DNA of 64,000 nucleotides, from NCBI GenBank assembly GCA_965178125.1, contig OZ237746.1:744001-808000 (forward strand), given 5' to 3'. The DNA is from Bilabrum cf. latius (lineage: Eukaryota > Bigyra: Bicosoecida > Bigyra > Bicosoecida). Positions 21,301-32,700 of this stretch are shown one piece after another. The position numbers were made by a program, and so were the translations under genes. The notes beneath the pieces are model-generated. The model was not told the DNA's origin and did no database searches. It worked only from the letters and a program-made list of their open reading frames with translations. Position 1 is the first letter of the stretch, and every line of letters starts with the position of its first letter.

Positions 21301-22866
21301 GCCGCTCTGCTGCACACGCTCCACTCGAGACACTCCGCCGCCAGGGGGCTGGTGCTCACCGATGGGTCGGGTGCCCGGCTGCAGACGTCATGCAGGAGGT
21401 CGCTACCGAGCTGGGCCACGAACGGTGTGGTGCTGGCAACAAGCGGACTAGGCAAGCTGGGGGGTAAGGTGGTCAAAGAGGAGAATGCCACTGGAGCTGC
21501 TGCATCCGACCGTACACCCATTGGAATGGCCGGAGGCAGGGGAGGCCGGCGTGCCTCCGTCGCCCAGATGACCCTGGTGAACCCCATCGAGCGGGGGATC
21601 GCGAGGTCCTTTGCCGCTAACCAGGGCTATCTGCACGGAGACAAGAGCAAATCCAAGGGCAAGTCCGAGGGCAAGTCCGAGGGCAAGTCCGAGGGCAAGG
21701 GGTAGGGGGAGTCGGGTGAGGGCCAGTCCGCCGAGGGGGGCAAGAACAGGGCTGGCAGTGGCAGTGTGACGAGTGCCAGCCGCGGGCCCGTGGCCGACAA
21801 GCAAGACACACGTCAAAAAAGCAATGCAGCCGACGGGAGGAGTAGTACCGGGGGAATGGGCCAGGGCCAGGGCAGAGGCAGAGGCAAGAGTCGGGGGGGG
21901 AGCAAGGGGGCCAGCAAGCCGGGGGCTGGGCTGCCCGTGTCGAGCCTCATGATGACGATTGCGGATGCCGCTGTGAGAGACAGGGGGGTGGGCAAAGCGG
22001 GGACCGAGAAGGGTTGGAGCTACGACGATAGCGTGCTGGCGATGTCCGGGCGGGTGCGCAGGGCTCCCGGGATCGATCCCGGGAGCAGGAGCGGGGTGCT
22101 GCAGCGCGGTCCCGGGGAGGCCTTCGAAGGCACCTTGCAGTCTCTCGCCAGGCACGACAACTTGAGCTCGCTGAAGGGATTGCCGCGGCTGCAGGCGCAA
22201 GTCGCGAGCGTGATGCAGGCGGGTGCATCGCATGGCGGTGCAGGGGGTGACAGTCGGGTGCTGGACGAGGACGAGGCGCTGGCTTTGGCCACCTCTTCCG
22301 GTGCGGGGTCAGTTGTGTTCCCTCACGAGGCCATCAAGGCGGCCAAACGCACCATGGGCCGCCTCTTTGACCAGCTGGATGGATTCAGCCTCGCCCCACG
22401 GAGACACGTGTGGAAGCGTGTGACGGCCCCTGGCGCGCCACCCTGCGTGCACACGGGGGTGATGGCCGTCGGTCGGGAGTACGCGTTCCGGATCAGGTGC
22501 AAGAACGCGAGCCTGGACGTGGTGCGGGTGGGCGTGCAGTGTGACGAGCGCGCCTTGCGTGCGACGGGTGCGACGGTACGTCAGACGGTGAACGTTCTAC
22601 CCACTGGCATGGAGGCTGTCGTGAGGCTCGTGATCAGGCCCCCCACCCCCGTGTGCAGGGTACTGCAGCTCAAGGTGGTTGCAACCAGCGCGGCGGGCAC
22701 GGTAGAGAAGTGGGTTGTTCCGGTGCTGGTGGAAAGTTCCGTTGAGATCGAAGCTGCACCTCCGCTGGTGCACGTGGTGCAGCCGGGGATGGGGGGTGTT
22801 ACGGGGCAGCAGCTGGCAAGGGGAGCCGGTGAGGTGCGGGGCACTGTGGTGCCGCCTTGGGGTTGA
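18352..22866 (+). CDS. large, possibly ciliary protein with EF-hand-like and Ig-like (ASH/MSP-type) regions
   Basis: One frame of 1504 residues from ATG 18352 to TGA 22864-22866, interrupted only by TAG at 18385, 19933, 20548 and 21703. The N-terminal half is low-complexity Ser/Gly/Ala/Asp. Around residues 680-800 lies LRRVFSFYASLFEPA, then ETVSFGEALF-TAG-CRDLGIVPALLSRKELEFCF, then DLDYTAWLCFMATVAVFA. This is an EF-hand-like pair of a type common in ciliary proteins, and the TAG sits in mid-helix. A Lys/Gly/Glu repeat (KGKSEGKSEGK) follows. The last 170 residues (REYAFRIRCKNASLDVVRVG...VNVLPTGMEAVVRLVI) look like an immunoglobulin-fold ASH/MSP domain. It contains many copies of GTGTGACGAGTGC on both strands. 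Ciliary assignment is inference; I do not recognise the orthologue. Confidence 0.8.
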
Positions 22867-23017
22867 TTTCTTTTGGTAGCAACTATTTTTTCCAAACATG
22901 TCGTTCTGCAATGCATGCTTTTGCTTTCTTCCAGCTCCGAATTTTGATGCACGATGCCATCGAACCGCCGGCAAGAGATCCCAAAACACGCGCAACCGGA
23001 TCATCCCGTTCTTCGCA

Positions 23018-26000
23018 TCACAGCTTCGCCCTGCCCCGCCCCCTACCCCCATGCCTCTTGTTCCCCAGCCTACTGTTCCCCAGCCTCTTCTTCAACGCCC
23101 TGCGCCCCTCCGCCAGCACCCTAGCCACCTGCCCCCGCACCGCATTTAGGCCCACCCCCCTGTTCAGCGGCGCCAGGCTGGCCCACCTGAGCATGGCCCC
23201 GTACCCGGGAGAGCGCCCGTACAGCGGGGTGCCTGCCGTGTGGGAACTGACCCCCATTCCGGTGTCAAAGTGACTCCAAGCGGTTGCTCCGGCCGAGCAC
23301 AAGGTAGTGAGAGACCTGTCCAAGCACTCCTAGATATCTACCGTTGGACCGCTCCGACCACCGCGTGATTCATTAAAATCCGCACGACTCCCCGAAAGAG
23401 CCAGCCGAGCCGTGCCCGATCCGATCATCGCACTGCAGTGCTCCAACACAAGTGCAAGAGCCCGGCCAAGCGCGGCGAGCTGCAGCAGGTGCAGCGCACT
23501 GCCGCTTAGTCCCCAGCCAGGCCTCACGTCGAGAGGAGAAGAAGACGACGACGACGACTCGCCGTCCGGGCGGTGTAACGAGTGCGTTGTGTCGGCCACC
23601 TTGCTCCCCTACGCGTTGTTCTACCTGCTGCTGGTGCTGGTGGTGCTGCTTCTGGTGCTGCTGGTGCTGCTGCTGTCTGTGATGTCCCTGGTCGCCCGGC
23701 CCAGGCACTGCACCAGGGCCGCCACCTCGACCACCGCTCCATGGGCCATGACGGCTGGCATCATGCCGGGCTGCTGAGACACGAATGCCCGATGCTGGGA
23801 CTTGCCCTCGGTCATCATCCTTCGCATGACGGCTTTGGCCACCCTGCGGGTCCTGCACCGGCTCTCTGCGGCCAGCCACGTCAGCATTGTCAGCATCGCT
23901 TCTTGCACCACCCCACCGAGCTCGCCACCGTGCGATGCACCTTTCACCCGCCCCAGTGCCAGGTCCCGGACTCTCCTGCCGACCGCACCGCACGCAGCCT
24001 GCACCCGCTGTACACCCGCTGGGTGCATGTGCGAGGGCGCGAGAGGGACTGCCCGCTCCAGTTCCGATTCCGTGTCTTCCTCAGCGGCCAGTCCGCGAAG
24101 ATAGGCCAGGTGGGACGAGAGGAACCCGCTCGTGCTTGTTCCCTGGGTGCTTGTTCCCTGGGGCATCGCACTGGAAGCAATGAATGCGCCGCTGTCGCCA
24201 CCAATGCCCTCTAGCGCAAATCGATGCAGCGACTGCATCCACTGGGGACGCGTTGCATCAGCTGCCCCCTCGGCTGCTGCACCGGCTGAATCCACCGCTG
24301 GACCGATGCGATCCGACTGCGCCGCCGCCAGCATGCCACGCATGGCTTGCTGCGCCAGCACGTAGTTGTCGCCCTCCGCCGTAGTAACGTGCACATAGGT
24401 CGCCCAGAGCCCCGCGATCCCACCCATGCTGGAGTACCCGTGTCCGCCGCAGCACCTGCGGCACGTCTCGATCAAAGACGAGACCGCCTCGGTGGTGTAC
24501 GGCTTGAGCACGGACAGCAGCGAGTGAACGTTCCTGAGGTTCGCCGAGGGGCTGCTCCCCACGGCCCTCACGCGATCGGCCACGGCGGGGCACAACGTGC
24601 GCATGCTGACGGCAGCAAACACTGCGCCCATCACCCTACGGTGCTGGGACGGATACCGCAGGACGGCCCACTCCATCGGTGGATCAGGATCGGAGTCCGA
24701 GCCGACTCCCGTGCCAGCGGACCCCTAGGACCCCGGGGGTCCGAATTGTTCCCTGTGCGCAGAGTACCGGAGAGCCACGGCGGCCGCGACGGACAGTGCC
24801 GGTGCAGACCGCGCGATGATCTGTGACCTGGCAGCGAGCATCCCCGCGAATGCCCGCCTCCTCTGCCGGGGGGGGGTGTACCCCCCCTTGGGGTCAACGG
24901 CCCCCGCACCCCCCAAGAGAGCGTCCCTGGTTGCAACCGCCCCCTGCAGCGCCATGTATCCGTTGTCCACGGCCTCCATGCCCAGCTTGGGGCCGATGTC
25001 CCCGGCGACGATCCCAGGGAACAACTGGAGGGAGCGCGTGCACCGGATCTGCAGCAGGAACGGGTGGGGACCTAGGTCGATCCAACCGGTGTGACGAGTG
25101 CCATCGGTGTGACGAGTGCGGGCGCCACCTCGGGGAAGCTCCGCGAGGAGAGCCGCCCTCACGGCGGGGTGCACCGGGAGGGGCCCGTCCCCGCCAGTGG
25201 GTCCCGGGTGCGTTTCGACTCCGGATGCATGCCGCCTGGGGATCGTGGGAATCGGATCCACGGCATCGCTGCTGCTCGGTTTCCGTCCATGTGTGCCTGC
25301 GCTTGGTGACGATGCTGCATGCGCCTGGTGCTCTCTAACCTCTCGGCCATGCCGTTGGTCCGTGTCGTGCAGGAGCTCGCTTGTCAGGCTGTGGGGTGTG
25401 ACGAGTGGTAATTGTTGCTCCGGATTCACGTCCAGGACCGGCCCAGACAGGACGGGGGCGAGCACCGGGTCCTGAGGCGATGCGAGGCGCCGCGCTCCCC
25501 TCGGCAGCTTACCCCCGCTGGCATCGGCTTGTGACCTCGCTGGGACGATCAACCGGGCCCAGACGATAGCGTGCGTGGCACAGCAGCCAAGCGCGCCCAC
25601 CCACCATTTCACCGCGGAAACGACGGGCGTGTGCAGGCGGAACCTGTCCGCCTTCGCGTCGTATATGGCGAGCGTCTGGAGGCCGCCCACGTTGCTACCG
25701 TGCGCCAGCTCTGTTTGCGCGTAGCACCCGAACACCGCGTATTCCTCTGCCATCGGAATCCATCGCTTGGCTTGCGACTCGCTGCAAAGGTACCGCAGGG
25801 CGGGAAGAAATACCGTGTCGTGGATCTGAGCAGGCCCCACTTCACCCTGCAGGTCGGACAGGATCTCCCAGTCGCGGCTCTCTGCGCCAAGGCCTCGATT
25901 GCGTCTCTCTTCTAGCAGCTTTGACTAGACAGCAATCGCTCTTGCGACAAGCTGCGGCCTCGAGAGGAACAGCCTACCCGCCTTTGAGAGAGCTGCTTCC

Positions 26001-26095
26001 GACTAGGACCATTGGCTCAGCCGACGTGCGGATTCGTCGCGACCAGGCCCAGAATTGAGCAATACCCGCAATCGTCCGCCTGTGGAATCGTCCAT
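23018..26095 (-). CDS. ACOX: peroxisomal acyl-CoA oxidase
   Basis: It catalyses the first, FAD-dependent and H2O2-producing step of peroxisomal beta-oxidation. The single frame has 1025 residues, from ATG 26093-26095 to TGA 23018-23020, with TAGs near 26010, 25921, 24725, 23621, 23609 and about 23327. Family landmarks in order: FGCYAQTELAHGSNVGGLQT, FRLHTPVVSAVKWWVGALG, LQLFPGIVAGDIGPKLGMEA, VLRYPSQHRRVMGAVF, IETCRRCCGGHGYSSMGGI (holding the likely catalytic Glu) and TTAEGDNYVLAQQAMRGML. It ends in GRGRAKL, and AKL is a usable PTS1 peroxisomal signal. It is much longer than the usual 650-700 residues. A Ser/Pro/His-rich insertion of about 125 residues (about 25080-25480) and other low-complexity inserts carry the dispersed words. 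It is divergent from GSS, with 121 bp between the starts. Confidence 0.92.
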
Positions 26096-26216
26096 AATGG
26101 CACGAAATAGTCACTTCAGGGGCATGTGATGGCCCGACGATCCCAGGATCCGGAGCCTTGCCGACGTCCCATCATCCATCATCACGCAGCAAGGATCCCC
26201 GTTAAAAAGGCAAATC
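26096..26216. promoter_or_regulatory. 121-bp bidirectional promoter region (ACOX / GSS)
   Basis: The two start codons face away from each other with only 121 bp between them, so both promoters and 5'UTRs must share this stretch. It contains GATCCCAGGATCC. No TATA box is obvious. A shared oxidative-stress logic (peroxide-producing oxidase next to glutathione synthesis) is attractive but is inference. Confidence 0.5.
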
Positions 26217-28750
26217 ATGTCGGATTCAGATTCGAGTGTGCGAGTGCTGGCCGCCCTTGGTGGGCTTGGGGCTGTTTTCGCGATGGGATACGGCGTTCGC
26301 GCAATGCTCTCTGGCTCGAAAGATGATCTGCAGTCTGCAGCTGAGCCCTCCGCGGCTGCTCCGGCAACAAGCAGAGGAGGAGCCGATCGGGATGCAGAGT
26401 TGTAGTAGTTGATTCACGAGGCAGTGACTTGGGCCCGGACGAACGGCCTGATGGTGTGGCGGAGCAAACAGTCCATCCCGCTGCAGCCTGCTCCATTCTC
26501 CTTGTTTCCCCGCCGTGTGAGAAACGATCTGGGTACAAGGCGCCTTTGTACTATGGCTAAGGCCGCATCACACGATTGCATGGATCTCCCATTCAATGCA
26601 TCCTTACAAATCCCCCGCAGATCCCTCGAAAGAGCCTGGTGCATGCCTACGAGCTCGCACCGGATTTCGGGAAACTGGCCACTGCTGCTGCCTACAACAC
26701 TGACTGGCTGCTGGAAACACTAACAGAAGCAGCCACAGCCGACGCCGGATTCACCGGAAAGCTCGCGCGCATCGCCCGCACGGTGCTCGCTCAAAACGCC
26801 AGAAACCCCGTGTCGCTTGCGATCCTCCGCTCCGACTACATGCTGGACGAGCCGGAGCCGAGCACGCCCGGAAGCGCCCCTCCCGCCCCGAGGCTCCTGC
26901 AGGTGGAGCTGAACACAATCGCGAGCTCATTCGCAGCGCTCAGCTCGAAGACCTCGGCGATGCACAGGTACCTGGGGGCCCGATTCCAGCACTCGGCGCG
27001 ATTCGGCTCCGGGTCCAAGTACGGCAAGGCCGTGGGCCCAGCAGCGAGACGAGCGGCCAGCGGTGCCGGGTCCCCGCCCTCTGCAGCGGGTGGCGACAGC
27101 CTCTTGGGGTGTGACGAGTGGAAGTCCATGAGCCCGGCGCAGAGGCGGCGGGGCCTGCAGGTGCCCAATGACGGCGTCTAGCGTCTGGCCGAAGGCATCG
27201 CGCTGGCCAGGGAACACAGCGCGGACCCGAAGGGCATCGTGCTGGTGATTTGCCAGCCAGGGGAGGGTAACGAATTGGACCAGCGGCCGCTGGAGCACGA
27301 GCTGGGGAGCGCGCACGGGATCGCGACCAAGAGGATGACACTGGCGCAGGTGTACGCCTCCGCCACTTTGGACACCCCCCTGAGAGAGGGCGATGGAGGG
27401 GGAGGGGGCCTGCGGCTTCGTGTCCCCGCCTGCAGCTACGACGCACCGTCTGCGGTGCCTTCCGCCACGGGCGGCAACGGCGCCTCCCAGCCCGACCCCG
27501 AGCAAGTCCCCGCCACAGCCAGGGAACACGAGAGCAAGGACTCGGAATCGATGCTTCCTGTCAGCGTGGTGTACTTCAGGGCGGGATACTCCCCCGGCGA
27601 CTACGCCTCCCCTCCTGCCCTGTGCGAGAGGGACAGGCGGCGCCGAGCTGATTCCGGCTCCGGGTCCTCTCATGGGGCGGCGGGGGGGACCGACGGGGCA
27701 GAGGTAGATGGTGGTGTGACGAGTGCGGAGTCTGTCTCTCAGCTGGAGGGCTCTTTCGCCGGGAGCTCGGCAGCAGGCGGCGCAGAGTGGATCGCGCGCC
27801 TGAGGATCGAGCTGTCGAGGGCGGTCAAATGCCCCGACGTGTTCTGGCACCTGGCCGGGGCCAAGAAGGTGCAGCAGGCGCTTGCGACCAGAGAGGCGGC
27901 CGAGCAGCTGCTGGACAGCACCGCAGTGAAGTGCAGCCAGGACCAGGCCGGGGACACGCCCGCCGATGCCGCCTCTCGGCTGAGCGCCGTGTTCGCGGGG
28001 CAGTGGGACCTGGGGCTTCTTGAGGTTGCGACCGGTGCTGAGGAACAAGAGGGAGTGCCGCACTCGTCATCATCTTCATCCCCTGGGGCAGGTGACCCCC
28101 CCTCCGGGGCAGGGGTGAGCCCATCGGCGGGGGGGGGTGCATGTGCAACGGCCCGCGCCGCGACTCTCGAGGCGGCCCGCCGCGCATTGCGGAACCCCGC
28201 CGCGTTCGTGATCAAGCCCCAGAGGGAGGGCGGAGGGAACAACGTGTTCGGGAACGACGTGGCGGTGCTGCTTCGGAGGCTGATGCGGGAATAGGACCTG
28301 CCCCGGGAGAGTGATGGTCCCCCCGCCTCCCCCCCCACCACCCCGGGGGGATCCGACCCCCGCCCTGGGGACGAGTACACGTCGCTCCGGGCCCTGGTGC
28401 TCATGGATCGGATCAGGGCCAGGGAACAGCCGGCCACGCTGGTGAGGGACGGTGTACTCCAGGCGACCGGCGCGCCCTGCCTGTGCGAGATGGGGGTGTA
28501 CTCGTGGGTGGTTGCAACCGGTGGGGGCAGGGTCGGGGCCGGGGGTCCTGGCGCTGGGTCCGGGTCCATTTCGATCGTGCAGGGGGTGTGCGGGCACTTG
28601 GTTCGGACGAAATCGGCGATGTCGGACGAGGGGGGCGTGGCGGCTGGGTATGCCGTGATCGATTCGCCGCTGCTGGTAGAGGAGGGCGAGGAGGAGGAGG
28701 AGGAGGAAGACGAGGAGGGTGAAGGTGAGGAGGCAGAATAGGGTACCTGA
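26217..28750 (+). CDS. GSS: glutathione synthetase, two exons
   Basis: It joins gamma-glutamylcysteine to glycine using ATP. Exon 1 is 26217-26516 and exon 2 is 26621-28750, with intron GTGAGA...CCGCAG in phase 0. Joining them gives APFSLFPRR-IPRKSLVHAYEL, as expected for the eukaryotic enzyme. Other landmarks: LAILRSDYMLDE, LLQVELNTIASSFAALSSKT, GIVLVICQPGEGNELDQRPL, VSVVYFRAGYSPGDY, VKCPDVFWHLAGAKKVQQAL, FVIKPQREGGGNN (ATP-grasp glycine-rich loop), CEMGVYSWVV, GHLVRTKSA and EGGVAAGYAVIDSP. In-frame TAGs: 26403 and 26406 (adjacent, just before LIHEAVTWA), 27179, 28292 and 28739. It ends at TGA 28748-28750. At 809 residues it is well above the usual 470-500 because of Ser/Gly/Glu inserts. Residues 9-30 are hydrophobic (VLAALGGLGAVFAMGYGV), a possible membrane anchor or targeting segment that is unusual for this enzyme. 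Confidence 0.93.
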
Positions 28751-29762
28751 GCTTTAGACATATCATGCTGGCCGTTGGGAGTTGCCGCAACGTGGCAGGA
28801 GCACCTGACGGGCCGTCCTGAGTCACGGACCGTCCTTGCTGGCATAACTACACGCAACCGGCCCGGGTTGAATTCTGGGCCAAAGGCATGAGCGCGTGCA
28901 TGCTAGCCTCTCTGAAGGACCGTGAGACGCAGAGACGGTCATGGAGGAGGAAATGGTGGATCCCGGCAGGGGACCCTGATGTGGGACTGGACCGCGCTTT
29001 GTGCCGGGCACATGCTCCGCACCTGTATGCTTTCTCCCTGTGAAGGCATCAGGCTGAGGGCTTGTGGGGGACCACATTGATGGCGAATAAAGGGGACTCG
29101 GCGGTGTAGGCTGAGATTGGGGGGCTTCTGGCCTGAAAGGGTCGGGGGCCTTGTAGTCCTTGTTTGAGGACTCCTCTGGATTCAGGTGATCACTCGAACT
29201 CCTTCGGGGGCAACGGTACATCTGGGTGCTTGTGGAATCTTTACCCAACAATGTATTTCTGTATTTCTGTATTCTGGTTTGAAGCGTGCACGCTGGACAG
29301 GCTGGACTAGTCTAGTTCATTCTGCGCCTTTTCGCCTTAAGTCATGTGAGTTGTGGTTTATGCTTGGGACTGCAATAGATAGTGTCTCTGGAATCTCAAG
29401 CTAGCAATGGGTCATGATGCTCGAAGCCTCAGGCAGCTGCAGGGTGGGGAAGGGCATTGCCTGCACCCGGTGCCGTGCGATTCTTCTCGGCTGCCCCATC
29501 CACCTGCCCAAATGGGACTCATCCGGTTTGATCTTACTGATGCATAAACTCCATTAGTATTGATCAATCACGGATATTGGGCGACTGAGGCCATCCAGGC
29601 CCCGTCCGTCAAGCGGCATGATTTGATCTTTCACCCAAATGATGCGGCTCCTCTCTCGTCTGACCTGGGGGCCGGCGGCAGGGGCTGAATATGCCGGTAC
29701 ATTCAAAATCAGATGCATCGATGGATTGCTTTTTATTTTATTCCATCCGCCAACCATCGCAG
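28751..29762. other. region between GSS and the ankyrin exon array
   Basis: It must hold the first exon and promoter of the ankyrin-array gene, because the first recognised ankyrin exon (29763) starts in mid-codon. I could not identify that first exon: candidate ATGs near 29409-29420 and 29639 do not give a matching donor phase. The rest is AT-richer sequence with no other gene seen. Confidence 0.35.
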
Positions 29763-32700
29763 GTCGGGCTAGTCGCTGCTCGAGGCATCAAAAGACGGGG
29801 ATGAGCCACGCGTGCGTTAGTTGATCGAGCAAGGCACAAGCGTACACTATAGAGACAGTGTGAGCTGAACTGTCACGTGACAGAATGAATAGATTGGGTG
29901 CGGGCCCATGGCCAACAAGTGCACTATTGGACCATAGTTGTAACCTCTGACTCAGGCTCACCCCCTCGTGTTCCAACCTCATTTCTCTATCGATCGCTGC
30001 CTGTGCCGGTGCAATCCTCCATCTTGTATGTGATTTCATACTCTCTCCCACAATGCATCGCAGGAAGGGTGGACTCCTCTCCGTTGGGCCTCCGAGAATG
30101 GCTATGAGGGCATCGTGAAGCTGCTCCTGGATGCCGGGGCCTATGCACGGGCAGTTGACGGAGTGAGTGTGTGCGATGAATTTGGTAGGCAGGTTTTGGT
30201 TGGGATGGATCTATCAGGCGGGATGGGAGAGGGCGAATAGGTCGATGGGCAGCATGGTCGGACAGACGGGGGCAGGGAGGATGCAAGGGGGCCGATAGTG
30301 GGCCTTGATGTGCTTTGCAAGCTTGGAGGTATGCTCGCTGTCCCATTTGTCTAGCTGGCTGCCACTGTTCCTGCCACGTCGAATGTAGTACCGGTCCCTA
30401 TTCTTGACTCAGCGCGGTATGCGCCCCTTTAATTTTCCATCCCGTGTGTGGCCAGCTATCTCTCTTGCACGATGCATCGCAGTTTGGGAAGACTCCTCTC
30501 CATTGGGCCTCCTAGAAAGGCCATGAGGGCATCGTGAAGCTGCTCCTGGATGCCGGGGCCTATGCACGGGCAGTTGACGGAGTGAGTGTGTGCGATGAAT
30601 TTGGTAGGCAGGTTTTGGTTGGGATGGATCTATCAGGTGGGATGGGAGCGGGCGAATAGGTCGATGGGCAGCATGGTCGGACAGACGGGGGCAGGGAGGA
30701 TGCAAGGGGGCCGATAGTTGGCCTTGATGTGCTTTGCAAGCTTGGAGGTATGCTCGCTGTCCCATTTGTCTAGCTGGCTGCCACTGTTCCTGCCACGTCG
30801 AATGTAGTACCGGTCCCTATTCTTGACTCAGCGCGGTATGCGCCCCTTTAATTTTCCATCCCGTGTGTGGCCAGCTATCTCTCTTGCACGATGCATCGCA
30901 GGAAGGGTGGACTCCGCTCCATGGGGCCTCCTAGAATGGCCATGAGGGCATCGTGAAGCTGCTCCTGGCTGCCGGGGCCTATGCACGGGCAGCAGACATA
31001 GTGAGTGTGTGCGATGAATTTGGTAGGCAGGTTTTGGTTGGGATGGATCTATCAGGTGGGATGGGAGCGGGCGAATAGGTCTCTCACTCCGAGCAAGCAT
31101 TACAAGATCGGCCGATGGGCAGCATGGTCGGACAGACGGGGGCAGGGAGGATGCAAGGGGGCCGATAGTGGGCCTTGATGTGCTTTGCAAGCTTGGAGGC
31201 ATGCTCGCTGTCCCATTTGTCTAGCTGGCTGCCACTGTTCCTGCCACGTCGAATGTAGTACCGGTCCCTATTCTTGACTCAGCGCGGTATGCGCCCCTTT
31301 AATTTTCCATCCCGTGTGTGGCCAGCTATCTCTCTTGCACGATGCATCGCAGTTTGGGAAGACTCCTCTCCGTTGGGCCTCCGCGAATGGCCATGAGGGC
31401 ATCGTGAAGCTGCTCCTGGCTGCCGGGGCCGATGCACGGGCAGTTGACGGAGTGAGTGTGTGCGATGAATTTGGTAGGCAGGTTTTGGTTGGGATGGATC
31501 TATCAGGCGGGATGGGAGAGGGCGAATAGGTCGATGGGCAGCATGGTCGGACAGACGGGGGCAGGGAGGATGCAAGGGGGCCGATAGTGGGCCTTGATGT
31601 GCTTTGCAAGCTTGGAGGTATGCTCGCCATCCTCTTCGTCTAGCTGGCTGCCACTGTTCCTGCCACGTCGAATGTAGTACCGGTCCCTATTCTTGACTCA
31701 GCGCGGTATGCGCCCCTTTAATTTTCCATCCCGTGTGTGGCCAGCTATCTCTCTTGCACGATGCATCGCAGTTTGGGAAGACTCCTCTCGATTGGGCCTC
31801 CGCGAATGGCCATGAGGGCATCGTGAAGCTGCTCCTGGATGCCGGGGCCTATGCACGGGCAGTTGACGGAGTGAGTGTGTGCGATGAATTTGGTAGGCAG
31901 GTTTTGGTTGGGATGGATCTATCAGGCGGCATGGGAGCGGGCGAATAGGTCGATGGGCAGCATGGTCGGACAGACGGGGGCACGGAGGATGCAAGGGGGC
32001 CGATAGTGGGCCTTGATGTGCTTTGCAAGCTTGGAGGTATGCTCGCTGTCCCATTTGTCTAGCTGGCTGCCACTGTTCCTGCCACGTCGAATGTAGTACC
32101 GGTCCCTATTCTTGACTCAGCGCGGTATGCGCCCCTTTAATTTTCCATCCCGTGTGTGGCCAGCTATCTCTCTTGCACGATGCATCGCAGTTTGGGAAGA
32201 CTCCTCTCCATTGGGCCTCCTAGAATGGCCATGAGGGCATCGTGAAGCTGCTCCTGGCTGCCGGGGCCGATGCACGGGCAGTTGACAGAGTGAGTGTATG
32301 GGATGAATTTGGTAGGTAGGTTAGCTCTGGACGCATCCATAAGGATCTGGCTTGGTTGCTACTTTGGTTTCAATTCATGTTGCCCGGCCTGGTGACCTCT
32401 TGCTTTGTTTTCTGTGTCGCCACCATGGCCCTTTTTGTTTTTCTTGCATGCGCCGGTCCTGGTTGACCTGCCGTTCTCCCCATCTAGCCACCCGCCTGTT
32501 GGCGATCTGCGCGCTGCTGGCCATGCAGCAAGCCGCCATTCACGTCTCCCTCGTGTCTAACACCTGGAGCCCCTTTCTTCCAGGTTTGTTCTCGCCATTT
32601 ACACTGCACTATTGTCGCCTGTGCCGGTGTCTCTCTCTTGTCCCTCTCCACCTTCTGTCCTCCTGAGCCCACCTCGTCTTCCGGCTCACATCTTCTCCCC

